NCBI GenBank assembly: GCA_937951135.1
Contig: CALFCI010000160.1
Span: forward strand, 1-33,662
Direction of reading: 5' to 3'
From: an uncultured Aquimarina sp.
Lineage (GTDB): Bacteria > Bacteroidota > Bacteroidia > Flavobacteriales > Flavobacteriaceae
DNA length: 33,662 nt
A model generated the notes under the pieces. That model saw nothing but the letters and a program-made list of their open reading frames with translations, did not search any database and was not told the origin of the DNA. The position numbers and the translations under genes were made by a program. Shown in pieces: positions 1 through 8,500 of the stretch. How positions within the stretch are numbered: the stretch's first letter is position 1; each line of letters opens with the position of its first letter.

Positions 1-300
1 TGCTTTTGCAGCCATAGGAAATAAAGCAGTAGCTTCTGTCCCTCCAGAATAACAGGATACCTGCTGTACTTGATAGTATGCAGCCATCGTTTGCGCCCAA
101 ACCTGCGAGAGGTGACTTCGTCTAGAGTTGTGTGTACAAATAAAATTGAGACGAATAGGCGCATTAGTAGTTACTTTCGATTGTATAAAGTCGAGTAAAG
201 GGTGTAGTGTTGCTTTTCGCTCTTCTGAAATGGTTGCTGTTGTTAAGCCTTCTATGGTGGTTTGTAACTGTGAATATAAAGTCTTAGTTGGTGTGATCAT
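1..300 (-). CDS. Low-molecular-weight phosphatase-like arsenate reductase, N-terminal part (runs off left edge)
   Basis: The reverse strand from the ATG at 298-300 is open to the window edge, giving 100 residues without a stop. It contains LNFICTHNSRRSHLSQVWAQ, which holds the CX5R phosphate-binding loop (Cys-Thr-His-Asn-Ser-Arg-Arg) of the LMW protein-tyrosine-phosphatase/ArsC superfamily. Members of this family reduce arsenate or act as phosphatases, with the loop Cys as nucleophile. About 35 residues precede the loop, which is longer than in classical LMW-PTPs but is seen in Bacteroidota proteins annotated as protein-tyrosine-phosphatase in arsenic operons. The gene is third after arsR and the DUF6428 gene on the same strand, which favours an arsenate role. 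The C-terminal half lies outside the window. Confidence 0.82.
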   Translation of the reverse strand, partial: MITPTKTLYSQLQTTIEGLTTATISEERKATLHPLLDFIQSKVTTNAPIRLNFICTHNSRRSHLSQVWAQTMAAYYQVQQVSCYSGGTEATALFPMAAKA

Positions 301-414
301 GTGATTATCATTGTATATAGTTATATCAATATGATATAAGTGATTTGTGTTATGATAGCTCTGCTGCTGGAACAATCGTCAAGACAATAATCTTTGTAAC
401 TTAGCGAAGCGTTA

Positions 415-438
415 TCTTTGCGTCTTTGCGTCTTTGTG
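415..438. repeat. Period-8 tandem repeat in intergenic DNA
   Basis: Three tandem copies of the octamer TCTTTGCG (the last reads TCTTTGTG) lie in the 202-bp gap between the DUF6428 gene and the phosphatase-like gene; a lone TCTTTGTA lies just upstream at 391. Similar 'ctttgcg' strings are common in flavobacterial intergenic DNA from general experience. No function can be read from it. The rest of the 301-502 gap shows no gene. Confidence 0.6.
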
Positions 439-502
439 ACTAAAAAAGTAATTAGACGCTATCGCTGACAGTATGATGAAATATTATCTCGATCTAGCGA
501 TA

Positions 503-961
503 TTAACAGCATCCAGAACCTGGAGCACAAGTGTTTGGTTGATTTTGTACTTCAATCACTTTTTCTTCTGGGATTCCACAAGCATCTTTTGCTAAACAAT
601 CGGTTAGTGTATTGGTCAATACAAAATGTGTCCCGCTAAATGCTAAACCATATTTTCCGATGGTGTCTCCTTGGTATTCTACTTCGATTTCAAGATTATC
701 AATATGTAATGTCTTTTCTGCAAGTTGGATAATACGCATTAGCTTTTCAGGGTGTAATCGATGATCGTAATCATTGGCTTCCCATAATTGAAAGTTAACG
801 ACTTCTTCTTTACGAACTGTACCTCCACAGTCGATGAAATGTTTGGATACTTTACCAACTTCAGTCACATGAAAATGGGGGGGTACTAATTTGCCATTAG
901 GCAATTGAAAAGCAATAGTGTTTACTTGTTGTAATACGGTTTTAATTTCTGAAAGCTTCAT
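503..961 (-). CDS. DUF6428 family protein of an arsenic operon
   Basis: This 152-residue cytosolic protein has no signal peptide or membrane segment. It resembles the DUF6428 family, which in Bacteroidota usually lies between arsR and the arsenate reductase/ACR3 efflux genes; its biochemical role is not established. The N-terminal half includes VPPHFHVTEVG and an HFIDCGG segment, giving several possible His/Cys ligands. The tail ends CAPGSGCC, with three Cys in the last eight residues, which suggests thiol binding of As(III) or another soft metal (inference). The ATG at 959-961 is 85 bp downstream of the arsR stop, with a perfect 16-bp palindrome in the gap. It is followed by the phosphatase-like gene on the same strand. 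Confidence 0.75.
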   Translation of the reverse strand: MKLSEIKTVLQQVNTIAFQLPNGKLVPPHFHVTEVGKVSKHFIDCGGTVRKEEVVNFQLWEANDYDHRLHPEKLMRIIQLAEKTLHIDNLEIEVEYQGDTIGKYGLAFSGTHFVLTNTLTDCLAKDACGIPEEKVIEVQNQPNTCAPGSGCC

Positions 962-981
962 CGTTTTATATCGTTTAGTTT

Positions 982-997
982 ATCGGTATATACCGAT
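982..997. promoter_or_regulatory. Perfect 16-bp palindrome between arsR and the DUF6428 gene, candidate ArsR operator
   Basis: The sequence ATCGGTATATACCGAT is its own reverse complement. It lies 21 bp upstream of the DUF6428 start codon, inside the arsR-DUF6428 gap. It matches the dyad at 1400-1415 at the pattern ATnGnnATATnnCGAT, which supports binding by the same dimer. Assigning it to ArsR is inference from position. Confidence 0.5.
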
Positions 998-1046
998 TAT
1001 TTATTGTGTTTTTTTAAACTTAAGTTTTCTAATAGATACTTTGGTT

Positions 1047-1379
1047 TTAGCAGCAATTTTCATTTTTAGAAAGGTTTTGATCCAAAAATTGAGTGAGCAT
1101 CTGTTTCATAACTCCCCATTTTTTTTTATCAATACAGTAACAAACACTTGTTCCTTCAATAGTGCCTTTAATTAACCCTAAGTGTTTTAATTCTTTAAGA
1201 TGTTGAGAAATGGTAGGCTGTGCCAGACCAATTTCAGTAACCAGGTCACCACAAACACAACGATCAAGTTTAAAGAGGTATTCTAAAATAGCGACTCTAG
1301 CAGGGTGACCAATCACCTTTGCAAATGCTGCAATTTGATTTTGTGTCACCGTAAATATTTCTGTTTTAGTAAGCCCCAT
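1047..1379 (-). CDS. arsR: ArsR/SmtB-family transcriptional repressor
   Basis: This 110-residue winged-helix protein fits the ArsR family length. Residues around ARVAILEYLF form the first helices, the segment LAQPTISQHLKELKHLGLIK is the recognition helix-turn-helix, and RCVCGDLV matches the Cys-x-Cys As(III)/Sb(III) sensing motif of classical ArsR at the start of the DNA-binding domain. The protein ends NENCC, an extra vicinal Cys pair. An upstream TTG at 1388 is in frame, but the ATG at 1377-1379 gives the normal N-terminus and was chosen. It should repress its own operon until trivalent arsenic binds. The FAAL gene is divergent, 383 bp away, with no evident functional link. Confidence 0.88.
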   Translation of the reverse strand: MGLTKTEIFTVTQNQIAAFAKVIGHPARVAILEYLFKLDRCVCGDLVTEIGLAQPTISQHLKELKHLGLIKGTIEGTSVCYCIDKKKWGVMKQMLTQFLDQNLSKNENCC

Positions 1380-1399
1380 TAATGCCAATGTATTAGTTT

Positions 1400-1415
1400 A
1401 TTGCAATATTACGAT
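1400..1415. promoter_or_regulatory. Imperfect dyad upstream of arsR, candidate ArsR operator
   Basis: ATTGCAATATTACGAT matches its reverse complement at 12 of 16 positions and lies 20 bp upstream of the arsR start codon, where an autoregulatory operator is expected. It shares ATnGnnATATnnCGAT with the perfect palindrome at 982-997. Confidence 0.45.
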
Positions 1416-1611
1416 GAATAGTGCTGTAATCCTAATGTAATTTTGGACTTCAATAGATGAGTGATACAGCTTTTTTATAGATAAAAGGTAAAACCCTTTT
1501 TGTAAAAGGGGTAAATACTCCCCTCCTTTTTGGGTAAACAGCTATGAGCTCAATATGGTGATATAGTTAATTTTGTCCCAGTGCTTTTAAAGTATGCTCT
1601 AGTTAGATTGA

Positions 1612-1628
1612 TATACGGTAAACGTATA
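1612..1628. promoter_or_regulatory. Inverted repeat upstream of the lipo-polyketide operon, candidate operator
   Basis: Perfect 6-bp arms TATACG and CGTATA are separated by 5 bp (GTAAA), 134 bp upstream of the FAAL start. The size and symmetry suit a dimeric regulator site, but no regulator gene is present in the operon, so the assignment is tentative. Confidence 0.35.
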
Positions 1629-1762
1629 GAAAATACAGAGCGCTGATAGGTGTACAGTACCAGAGTAAAGCATGCATGATGTTGTGCCATGCCGTACAAC
1701 TGTTGGAGTACTAGCTAGTGTGGAACTATGCATAAACACAATCATTTTAAAAAGAGGGATTT

Positions 1763-3517
1763 ATGATTTTAGATAATTTTACAACTATTGCAAGTGTTTT
1801 GCAATATAGAGGGATACATCAAGCAGATGAATTAGCATGCCTTTTTATAGGCGCTAATCAAAAAGAGGATGAGATTACTTTTGGGGCACTGCATAGCAGA
1901 GCGGAGAGTATCGCTGCAGTTTTACAAAAAAAGATACGTCCTTCGGATCGAGTATTACTACTATATCAGCCAGGGATCGAATATATAGCATCATTTTTTG
2001 GGTGTTTGTACGCAGGAGTTATCCCTGTTCCAGCATATCCACCAGATAGTAGAAACTTAAAACGATTGGTTGCAATTATGAAAGATGCTCAAGCCGTATA
2101 TGCGCTGAGTACTTCAAAAATAGTAGACTACGTAAACAATCTTTCTAATAATTCTATCTCTAATGAGGTACGAAAACAAAGTGTTGCTTTTTTAGAGACC
2201 ATTACTTGGATCCCTACGGATACAATTCTAACCGAAAAAGAGAATGCATATCAACAAATAGAACGAATGGCAGAGGATATTGTTTTTTTACAGTATACCT
2301 CAGGTTCTACTGGGAATCCTAAAGGGGTGATGTTGACTAACGAAAACGTAATGAATAACTTAAGTGTGACAAAAAAGTCTTTTAGTTACGAAGCAGATAC
2401 GTATACCGTAAGTTGGTTACCTCCATATCACGATATGGGATTAATTGGAGGTATTCTTCAGCCTATTTATAGTGGTACTGGCTTTACGGCAATGGCACCT
2501 ATGACTTTTGTGAAAAACCCTAGCCTTTGGCTTGAAGCAATTTCAAAACAAAAAAATAAGGGAGGTGTAATTAGTGGTGCACCAGATTTTGCGTATGAAC
2601 TCTGTATTCGAAAAATAGATACAGAAAAATTAGCGGCACTAGACCTGAGTAATTGGAAAGTTGCTTTCAGTGGTTCAGAACCTGTGAAAAAAGAGACACT
2701 AACTAATTTTTATGAGAAGTTTGCAAGTACAGGGTTTACTATGGAATCTTTTTTTCCGGTATATGGTCTTGCAGAAGCTACATTATTAGTGTCTTCTGGA
2801 GCAGTTCAAACGCTTCCAAAAACGATCCACTTAGATAAAACAACATACGAGAATCATAGCGTACAGATAGCAAAAACGAATGACCCAGAAACCAGTATGA
2901 CTTTTGTGTGTTGCGGATCGAAACAAGAAGGGCATGAAGTACGAATTGTTAATGTAGAAAGAGAAACAGTATCACCAATACACGAAATCGGTGAGATATG
3001 GCTCAAAAGTGCCAGTATCGCAAAAGGCTATTGGAATAAGGAAGCGCTTACAGAAACGGCATTTAATGCCTATACAAAAGATACTAATGAGGGGCCCTTT
3101 TTTAGGACAGGGGATATGGGGTTTATGATGGATAACCAACTTTATATCTCTGGGAGGTTGAAAGATATGATGATTATCAGGGGTAAAAACCATTACCCTC
3201 AAGACATAGAAACTGCCGTGCAAAGCGCTCATGAATCCTTACGTTCTGGATGTGGAGCTGCTTTTTCGATAGACAGCAATGGGGAAGAGAAATTGATCAT
3301 TACCCAAGAAGTAAAGCGGGAGTTTATGAGAAAAATTGATCCCGAACAGATTAAACAATTAATCAATAGTTCTGTTTTGAGTGCATATGGAGTGCAAGCC
3401 ATGGATATTGTGCTCACTAAACCTTCTGCGCTTCCAAAGACTTCTAGTGGTAAACTGCAACGGAAAGCAGCGAAGGAAATGTATCTAAATAATCAATTAA
3501 CGACTACAGTAAACTAA
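1763..3517 (+). CDS. Fatty acyl-AMP ligase (FAAL), loads the operon's ACP
   Basis: This 584-residue ANL-superfamily enzyme is predicted to adenylate a fatty acid and pass it to the phosphopantetheine arm of an ACP rather than to CoA. Visible motifs are the P-loop TSGSTGNPKG (179-188), the acyl-AMP motif YGLAEATL in mid-protein, FRTGDMG, and the hinge GRLKDMMIIRGKNHYPQDIE (464-483), whose RGxNxYPxDIE form is typical of FAALs. The C-terminal catalytic Lys564 is in SSGKLQRKA. Length agrees with FAALs (about 580). It is the first gene of the operon, 27 bp ahead of a free ACP, the usual FAAL-ACP arrangement for priming polyketide synthases. Chain length cannot be read from sequence. Confidence 0.93.
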   Translation: MILDNFTTIASVLQYRGIHQADELACLFIGANQKEDEITFGALHSRAESIAAVLQKKIRPSDRVLLLYQPGIEYIASFFGCLYAGVIPVPAYPPDSRNLKRLVAIMKDAQAVYALSTSKIVDYVNNLSNNSISNEVRKQSVAFLETITWIPTDTILTEKENAYQQIERMAEDIVFLQYTSGSTGNPKGVMLTNENVMNNLSVTKKSFSYEADTYTVSWLPPYHDMGLIGGILQPIYSGTGFTAMAPMTFVKNPSLWLEAISKQKNKGGVISGAPDFAYELCIRKIDTEKLAALDLSNWKVAFSGSEPVKKETLTNFYEKFASTGFTMESFFPVYGLAEATLLVSSGAVQTLPKTIHLDKTTYENHSVQIAKTNDPETSMTFVCCGSKQEGHEVRIVNVERETVSPIHEIGEIWLKSASIAKGYWNKEALTETAFNAYTKDTNEGPFFRTGDMGFMMDNQLYISGRLKDMMIIRGKNHYPQDIETAVQSAHESLRSGCGAAFSIDSNGEEKLIITQEVKREFMRKIDPEQIKQLINSSVLSAYGVQAMDIVLTKPSALPKTSSGKLQRKAAKEMYLNNQLTTTVN

Positions 3518-3544
3518 TTTATTTATCATAAATAAAAATTCAAT

Positions 3545-3814
3545 ATGGAACATCAAGTACACAAATTTTCTACAGAAGAAATAGCAGAATGGCTCACTCA
3601 AAAAATGGCTTCAGAATTAGCAATTTCGATACATCAAGTGCATCCTGATACTCCTTTTGCAGACTATGGGCTCAATTCGATGGCTGCTTTAAATATTACT
3701 GGAGAAATGGAAGAATGGATCGGCACTGATATCTCAGCGACCTTACTATGGGACTATCCCACGATCACATCATTATCAGAGTACTTATCAAAAATAGAAG
3801 TCAGCTTTGCATAG
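3545..3814 (+). CDS. Free-standing acyl carrier protein
   Basis: This 89-residue single-domain ACP has its phosphopantetheine attachment Ser45 in YGLNSMAAL, followed by a helix III region ending in LLWDYPTITSLSEYL, as in polyketide-type carrier domains. It should receive the acyl group from the upstream FAAL and present it to the acyl-CoA-dehydrogenase-like enzyme and the first KS. The residue before the modified Ser is Asn rather than the near-universal Asp, a mild oddity shared by some FAAL-partner ACPs. Its stop codon lies inside the start of the next gene (8-base overlap), so translation is probably coupled. The Sfp-type transferase at 20355-20996 is the obvious activating enzyme. Confidence 0.92.
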   Translation: MEHQVHKFSTEEIAEWLTQKMASELAISIHQVHPDTPFADYGLNSMAALNITGEMEEWIGTDISATLLWDYPTITSLSEYLSKIEVSFA

Positions 3815-5588
3815 CCCAGAAACACATACACGCATACTCACACAGTTTGATAAAGCACAAGAACTAGAAACATTTTTAGGAAACCCTTTGAATGCAGATA
3901 CGGTACTGTCTTTTGAGCACAGTGTAGCATTAGATGAGCAAGAAGCCTATCCAGAGCAGTGCATACAATTGCTTAATGATTGGGGGCTTCATCAGTATTA
4001 TATTCCTGAACAATTAGGAGGGAAATTACGTTCTATTGAAGAGCTTTTTAGTATGGCCAGAACAATTTCGCGTAGAGATTTAACTACAGTAATATCACAT
4101 GCCGTTACTTTTTTAGGAGCTATAGATATTTGGATCGGGGGTAGTTTTGAACAGCAGAAAGCGCTAGCAGCGATGATTAAAGAGCGTAAGATTATAGCAT
4201 TATCCTTAACAGAAAAAAAGCATGGGAGTGACCTCATGAGTAATGAAGTATGTGCAGAAGCCTATCAAGAAGGCTATAAAATAAATGGGGAGAAATGGCT
4301 TTTTAATCAAGCGCATAATAGCAGTGCAGTCACTATGCTAGTCAAAACCGATACGAGCAATACCCCTAGATCCTATTCCTTATTTTTTATCAATAAAGAC
4401 GAAGTGGCTACAGGGCAGCTTTCGTCTATTGGTAAAATTAAAACACATGGGGTACGTGGTATGGATATGGGAGGCTTGACATTACAAGATGCCATCTTGC
4501 CTAAAGAAACCCGTATTGGTAAAAAAGGAGCAGGATTAGAAATTGCCATAAAAGGGCTTCAAGTGACAAGAATGTTATGTGCATCGTTTTCTATGGGAGC
4601 TATGGATACAGCATTGCGCACAGTGATTCAATTTGCGGTGCAACGAGAGTTGTATGGCGATTCTATTATTCAGATGCCACGGTATAAAAACAGTTTGGTT
4701 AAGATTTTTACTAAAGTATTGATTTCGGAATGTTTGAGTTTTACCTCCGCTAGAGCATTACATGTGATTCCAAAGCAATTTACAGTAATATCAGCCATTG
4801 TAAAAAGTAGTGTTCCTGTATTTTCAGAAGCAGTATTACAAGAGTTAACACATCTTTTTGGAGCACGATATTACCTTAGAGAGGAGTTTAATTTTGGGAT
4901 TTTTCAGAAAGTACTAAGAGATAATGCTACGGTTAGTCTTTTTGATGGAAATACAGCTGTAAACCAACATGCGATCTTATTACAACTTAAGTATTTGGCA
5001 TATAACCGGTCGAAAGAGTGGAATAACCGTTCTGCTCAAATTATAGAAAACCATGCCGTTATTTATGACTTGAGTGCACCACTCCCCAGTTTAGACTTTT
5101 CTAAGCTTGATGTGATTAGTAAAGGGAAGGATGATTTGATTTTTGGATTAAAAATGGCTACCGAAAAGATTACACAAGAATTAGAAGAAACACCTCTTGA
5201 TCATTGCTTACTTCAAAGAATACAGCAGTGTTTACAAAAGATAGAAATCAAACAAAAAGCATTGGATGCGACCTTATTATCAGATGAGGTACAGTTAGGT
5301 AATGTATATGCCATACCGGCACTATATTATACCTATGCCGAGCAGTATGGATATTTTCATATGGCAGCTTCTTGTGTACAGATATGGCACCATAACAAAA
5401 CCGTGGTGCATGAGCATTTTAATAGTCCAGTATGGGTATTAGCATGTTTAACTTTTATTTGTGAAGCACTGGATATCACCGTTAACCCTTTAACAGAATC
5501 TGAAGAGGATCTTATCGTCGATGCCATCGTAGAGCTGTATCATAAAAACCAATTGTTCTCTATCATTCCTCAATCTCTAGCTGTATAA
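3807..5588 (+). CDS. Acyl-CoA dehydrogenase-like flavoprotein, probably acting on acyl-ACP
   Basis: This 593-residue protein has an ACAD fold over about residues 35-400 and an extra C-terminal part of about 190 residues of unknown function, against roughly 380 for a standard ACAD. LSLTEKKHGSDL and the later INGEKWLFNQA match the flavin-binding middle domain. The usual catalytic-base motif (Y/F)EGT is replaced by FDGN at 379-382, placing Asp380 where Glu is expected. In FAAL-ACP-ACAD cassettes such enzymes desaturate or oxidise the ACP-bound acyl chain; that role is inferred here. The only possible start is TTG at 3807, since an in-frame stop lies at 3795-3797 and the next ATG is about 90 residues in. 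It overlaps the ACP gene and ends 1 bp before the PKS. Confidence 0.88.
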   Translation: MHSPETHTRILTQFDKAQELETFLGNPLNADTVLSFEHSVALDEQEAYPEQCIQLLNDWGLHQYYIPEQLGGKLRSIEELFSMARTISRRDLTTVISHAVTFLGAIDIWIGGSFEQQKALAAMIKERKIIALSLTEKKHGSDLMSNEVCAEAYQEGYKINGEKWLFNQAHNSSAVTMLVKTDTSNTPRSYSLFFINKDEVATGQLSSIGKIKTHGVRGMDMGGLTLQDAILPKETRIGKKGAGLEIAIKGLQVTRMLCASFSMGAMDTALRTVIQFAVQRELYGDSIIQMPRYKNSLVKIFTKVLISECLSFTSARALHVIPKQFTVISAIVKSSVPVFSEAVLQELTHLFGARYYLREEFNFGIFQKVLRDNATVSLFDGNTAVNQHAILLQLKYLAYNRSKEWNNRSAQIIENHAVIYDLSAPLPSLDFSKLDVISKGKDDLIFGLKMATEKITQELEETPLDHCLLQRIQQCLQKIEIKQKALDATLLSDEVQLGNVYAIPALYYTYAEQYGYFHMAASCVQIWHHNKTVVHEHFNSPVWVLACLTFICEALDITVNPLTESEEDLIVDAIVELYHKNQLFSIIPQSLAV

Positions 5589-5589
5589 T

Positions 5590-8500
5590 ATGGAAACGAA
5601 GTCAAAAGCACATAAAATTGCCATTGTAGGAATGAGTTGTCGTGTTCCGGGAGCTACTACGCTCCATGGATTTTGGGAGCTCCTGAAAGATGGAAGATCT
5701 ACGATACAAGAAGTACCTCAAAACCGATGGAATGTTGAGGACTATTACCATCCAGAAAAAGGGATGACAGGAAAGATGAATACTAAGGTAGGTGGGTTTT
5801 TGGATACCATAGATACGTTTGATGCTTCATTTTTTAATATTCCAGATCGAGAAGCTGCATTTATAGATCCCCAACAGCGATTATTATTGGAAACCGCCTG
5901 GGAGGCTTTAGAAGATGCAGGGTATGATACGGCAAGTGTTGAAGGAAGCAAGACCAGTGTATTTGTGGGGGTTAGTAATGTTGATTATGCACGCTTATAT
6001 GATAAGCAGCAGTATGATATGGATGTATATACCGGTACCGGGATTACGTATAGTCTAGCAGCCAATAGAATTTCCTATTTTTTTGATTTTAAAGGCCCTA
6101 GTATGGTGGTGGATACTGCGTGTTCTTCTTCTTTGGTAGCAGTAGATTTAGCATGTGATAGTTTGCGATTAGGAACCTCAGATCGCGCTTTGGTAGGCGG
6201 AGTAAATTTAATGCTAACACCAGATATTTCTTTAGCCTCAGCGCAAGCAGGATTGCTATCTGAGAAAGGAAGATGTGCTACCTTTGATGCTGATTCGGAT
6301 GGATATGTACGTGGAGAAGCAGTAGGAATGATGGTATTGAAACGGTATGAAGATGCTGTGAAAGCGGGGGATACAATACTTGCAGTAGTGGCTGGAAGTG
6401 CTACCAATCAAAATGGACTTAGAAATGGGTTAATTGCACCTAGTGGACCCGCTCAAGAAAAGGTAATGAGGTTAGCTTTAGAAGATGCCGCTATTACACC
6501 CCAACAAGTCAGTTATATAGAAGCGCATGGTACCGCAACTCCAATGGGAGATGCGATAGAATTTAATGCGATAAAAAATGTATATGGTACAGGAAGAACG
6601 GATGATACTCCGTGTACTATCAGTACTGTAAAAACTAATTTTGGACATACCGAATCTGCTTCAGGGATTATTGGAATGATCAAAGTAGTGTTAGGAATGC
6701 AGCATAAAGCCATTCCGAAACATGTACACCTGAATACTTTACACCCTTTTATTAAAGTGGGGACACTCCCTCTTCGTTTTCCAAAAACACATCAGGTGTG
6801 GGAAGTACCTCAGGGTACAAAACGATATGCAGGGGTAAGTGCTTTTGGATTTGGAGGAAGTAATGCACATGTCATTTTAGAAGAAGCAGTACCTCCAAAC
6901 GAACAGCCCATTACCACAAATAAAGATCAGGCGACCATACTTACGCTATCTGCACGAACTGAAAGTGCATTAAAGGAATTGATTACAGCCTATCTAAAAC
7001 AATTAGATGCTAGTCAAGAAACCGTAGCAGATATAGGATATACTGCAAATAGATATCGAAAACATTTTGATGCGCGTATTGCAGTAACGGCAACCACTAC
7101 AGAAGCGCTTCGTACCGCATTGCAACATTCCTTACAGGATAAAATGATGAGGCCTAAACTAAAGCCTAGATATGTTTTTATGTGTACAGGCCAGGGAGCA
7201 CAATATGCAGGTATGGGAAAACAATTGTATCAGCAAGAAGCAGTTTTTAGAGCATGCATAGATACATGTGATGCGATCCTTATGCCATTACTAGGAACAT
7301 CAATACGACAAATGATTTGCACAGATCAAGATCCGCAACATCTGATTGATCAAACACAGTATACACAACCAGCATTATTTGTATTTGAATATGCACTATA
7401 CCAATTATGGAAATCATGGGGTATTGAACCTTCTATCGTATTGGGACATAGTGTAGGAGAGTATGTGGCGGCGTGCATTGCAGGCGTATTTTCATTAGAA
7501 GATGGCTTGTTTTTGATTGCTAAAAGGGCAGCACTTATGCAAGGCGTTACTACTGCTGGTAAAATGGTAGCGGTAATGAGTACCCCAGATCAGCTTACAT
7601 CACATATTAAAGCGTATAAGGATGAGGTGAGTATTGCAGGCTACAACAGCCCAACACAAACGATTATCTCTGGAGGAGCTGCTGCAATTATAGCATTGAT
7701 GAAAACATTTACAACGCTAGGCATTGGGCATAAGGAGTTAGTAGTTTCTCATGGGTTTCATTCTCCTCAAATGCAACCCATACGCGATGCATTTGAAGCG
7801 ATTTGTCATGAAGTAACGTTCACGAAACCAAAACTAAAAATGCTATCGAATAGCACAGGAACTATAGTGTCAAAGCAATTTACAGAACCGTCGTATTGGG
7901 CAGATCATATGGTGAACCCTGTGCATTTTGTGAGTAGTATTCAATATTTAGAAAATTTGGGAACATTTATGTATTTAGAAATCGGTCCCAAAGCAATACT
8001 GACCGCAATGACAAATAGATGCTTGAGCTCTACATCAGAAAGCGTCGTGGTGCCTAGCCTTAGTGGGAATACAAATGCACATACACAGCTTTTACATAGT
8101 TTAGGAATACTCTACAAACATCATGCGACTATAGATTGGAAAGGGTTTTACAAACACAAAACAGTGCAACGTCGTAGTACAGTACCCCTATATCCTTTTC
8201 AAAGAAAACGCTATTGGATTGATGATGTCGCTACAAAAAGTGAAGGTGTACAGGTTAAAAACAAGAAAAACGGTTCTGAAAAGCATACAGATGCGCCGCT
8301 ATATAGCATGTTACAAAACACGTTGCCTGCAAATCGAGTTCCTACGCTGATCGAATATATTAGTGAGGTTATAACGACAATGGTTCCCGAGCATAGTGGA
8401 GAACGAACAGTAGATCTTGGATTTTCTGATATGGGATTGGATTCCCTTCGAATCGTAGCATTAAAGAATACCGTACAAGAAGCACTAGGAGTGCCATTTT

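Larger units (their letters stand above)
1380..1762. promoter_or_regulatory. Divergent intergenic region between arsR and the lipo-polyketide operon
   Basis: This 383-bp stretch carries no credible ORF and must hold the promoters of both divergent units. Besides the ArsR dyad it has a 7-bp-arm hairpin (CCCTTTT at 1494-1500, AAAAGGG at 1504-1510) partly overlapping a second arrangement, AAAAGGGG (1504-1511) facing CCCCTCCTTTT (1520-1530). A separate dyad TATACG-gtaaa-CGTATA lies at 1612-1628. A purine-rich AAAAAGAGGGA stretch ends 4 bp before the FAAL ATG and probably serves as its ribosome-binding region. No convincing Bacteroidota -33/-7 promoter pair could be fixed by eye. Confidence 0.5.

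Noticed and set aside
918-1175. Plus-strand ORF crossing the arsR-DUF6428 junction
   Set aside because: Antisense to the ends of two well-supported genes, with no homology-like features.
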